Shown: positions 63,054 to 64,000 of the stretch, in pieces
Layout of the letters: every line of letters begins with the position of its first letter
How positions within the stretch are numbered: position 1 is the first letter of the stretch
DNA from: CAJINA01 sp964636125
Lineage (GTDB): Bacteria; Desulfobacterota; Desulfobacteria; Desulfobacterales; CAJINA01
DNA: 64,000 nt
Assembly (NCBI GenBank): GCA_964636125.1
Contig: CAZWPX010000010.1
Location: 32,085 to 96,084 of the forward strand
Direction of reading: 5' to 3'
Position numbers and translations under genes: made by a program
Notes under the pieces: model-generated
The model's database searches: none
Told to the model about the DNA's origin: nothing
Seen by the model: only the letters and a program-made list of their open reading frames with translations

Positions 63054-63680
63054 ATGCCGAATTTACAGGAGCAGGTGGACAACATTGCGAAGATCCTGAA
63101 GCAGCTTTCCAAGCAGGTTGAGTCGGCTAAAAAGAACCTGAAAGCCCAGGCAAAGAAAGCGGCCGCCGATGCCAAGAAGAAGGCCGCGGCTGCCAAGAAG
63201 AAGGCCGCGGCTGCCAAGAAGAAAGCTACAGCGGCTGCCAAGAAGAAGGCCGCGGCGGTCAAGAAGAAAGCGACGGCTGCCAAAAAGAAAGCGACGGCTG
63301 CCAAAAAGAAAGCGACGGCTGCCAAGAAGAAGGTGACCCGGAAGAAAGCTGCTCCGAAGAAACCGGCTGCCAAGAAGAAAGTCGCTGCCAAGAAGAAACA
63401 GGCTGCCAAGAAGAAAGTAGCCGCAAAGAAGAAACCGGCGGCTAAGAAGAAAGTAGCCAAGGTAAAAGCCCCGCCAAAGAAGAAAACCGGGAGCCCCAAG
63501 ACCGGTGCCGTCCTTGTTAAAGTAATGGCGGTTGTCGATAAAAGCGACGGAGGTGTTTCCATTTCCGATCTTAAAACAAAGACCGGTCTTGATTCAAGGC
63601 AGCTGAGCAACGCGCTCTACAAGCTTTCCAAACGAGGTAAGATTAAGTCCATAGCGCGGGGTGTATACGCCAAGGTGTGA
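63054..63680 (+). CDS. Histone H1-like Ala/Lys-rich protein with C-terminal winged-helix-like domain
   Basis: 208 residues. A coiled-coil-like N-terminus (1-28, LQEQVDNIAKILKQLSKQVE) is followed by a repetitive basic tail (about 28-148) of AAKKKA-type units resembling eukaryotic H1 C-termini and AlgP. A compact C-terminal domain comes last (about 151-208; VLVKVMAVVDKSDGGVSISD, TGLDSRQLSNALYKLSKRGK), which looks like a winged helix-turn-helix. It probably binds and condenses DNA, with the wHTH adding specificity or dimerisation. The ATG at 63054 is chosen because GGAGGG precedes it. It has its own near-consensus promoter and a strong terminator, so it is a monocistronic, well-expressed gene. 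Confidence 0.85.
   Translation: MPNLQEQVDNIAKILKQLSKQVESAKKNLKAQAKKAAADAKKKAAAAKKKAAAAKKKATAAAKKKAAAVKKKATAAKKKATAAKKKATAAKKKVTRKKAAPKKPAAKKKVAAKKKQAAKKKVAAKKKPAAKKKVAKVKAPPKKKTGSPKTGAVLVKVMAVVDKSDGGVSISDLKTKTGLDSRQLSNALYKLSKRGKIKSIARGVYAKV
63165..63470 (+). repeat. Ala/Lys codon repeats in the H1-like gene
   Basis: Tandem near-identical units based on GCTGCCAAGAAGAAGGC and GCGACGGCTGCCAAAAAGAA. Length variation between strains is likely through slippage or recombination. Confidence 0.8.
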
Positions 63681-63794
63681 TGGGCGATTTATACCTTTGG
63701 GCGATGTCTGCCGGAACTGCCTGCGGGAAATACCAGGTGAAGATCCAAAGCGGATATACGGGTTAAACCTCCCGTGGAGAGTGACTTCCAAAAG

Positions 63795-63838
63795 CCTTCG
63801 ACAGCCGGTCTTGAGCGCCGGCTGCCCGAAGGTTTTTT
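63795..63838 (+). terminator. Rho-independent terminator
   Basis: CCTTCG-A-CAGCCGG...CCGGCTG-CC-CGAAGG forms a long GC-rich stem and is followed by TTTTTT. It ends the H1-like transcript about 115 bases after its stop. Confidence 0.9.
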
Positions 63839-64000
63839 ATTTATTCTGCATTTGAAAACCTGGTCCTCAGGGCCAGGTCAGAGACAATTGGCTATGCCGT
63901 GAAAAATTGAGGCAAGTGCCTAAAGTGAACTAAAGTTTGAAGTGCTCTAAAGTTAAGGAATCCTGCCAATTTGATAAAATCAGTGGAGCGCAGCGACGCA
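63839..64000. other. Non-coding right end with CTAAAGT repeats
   Basis: No gene. Three CTAAAGT heptamers occur at 63920-63926, 63930-63936 and 63947-63953, followed by an AATCCTGCC block and GGAGCGCAGCGACGCA at the edge. It looks like the start of a dispersed intergenic repeat, cut by the window end. Confidence 0.45.

Noticed and set aside
63661..63855. 64-codon frame after the H1-like gene
   Set aside because: It runs through the Rho-independent terminator, starts inside the previous gene and has no ribosome site.

Overview
The window looks like a chromosomal segment of an anaerobic Desulfobacterota bacterium, most likely a Desulfobacterales-type sulfate reducer. This rests on gene content: a NuoE/NuoF plus RnfB-GltD electron-transfer operon, CooT and DUF3842 proteins, an IspH-UbiA fusion, an Ala/Lys-rich H1-like protein and a second EF-G. 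I could not run a search, so the taxon is inference.

Left part (1-20.9 kb), ordinary housekeeping and energy genes. Minus strand 1-2255 is a purine-salvage operon: nucleoside phosphorylase, a zinc-type MDR dehydrogenase, and an MTA/SAH deaminase cut by the window edge. Plus strand 2501-8034 encodes a flavin/Fe-S complex (NuoE-like, DRTGG protein, NuoF/HndC-like, RnfB-GltD fusion) followed by RseC. I read the first four genes as an Stn/Nfn-type electron-bifurcating NAD(P)H:ferredoxin module, possibly tethered to the membrane by the RnfB-like N-terminus. Next come a Smr protein, plsY, a cobalamin-binding radical SAM enzyme, and a minus-strand run parA-parB-NYN-DUF3842-CooT-ispH/ubiA. An M48 protease with TPRs and a minus-strand trio (class III cyclase-like protein, GerMN lipoprotein-like protein, EF-G paralogue) complete this part.

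Middle part (21.1-60.3 kb), a putative tRNA-borne genomic island. A complete tRNA-Ala(GGC) gene lies at 60323-60398 on the minus strand. An exact 40-bp copy of its 3' half lies at 21092-21131 in the same orientation. The 39-kb interval between them is bounded as an element inserted at a tRNA 3' end would be, but no intact integrase is visible. Its main cargo is two genes overlapping by ATGA: a 10,766-residue LEPR-XLL surface protein (about 34 CARDB-like repeats, LamG, PPC, Ig-like, beta-propeller, RHS-like, dockerin-like and terminal HExxH domains) and a 1,965-residue Sec-exported protein with Ig/PKD-like pairs, a dockerin-like domain and 11 MopE-type Asp-rich repeats. They probably form one extracellular structure. 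The ends of the interval hold non-coding, partly AT-rich DNA.

Right part (60.4-64 kb): ppiD with a strong promoter, a small zinc-ribbon membrane protein, and an H1-like Ala/Lys-rich protein with a C-terminal winged-helix-like domain, its own consensus promoter and a clear Rho-independent terminator.
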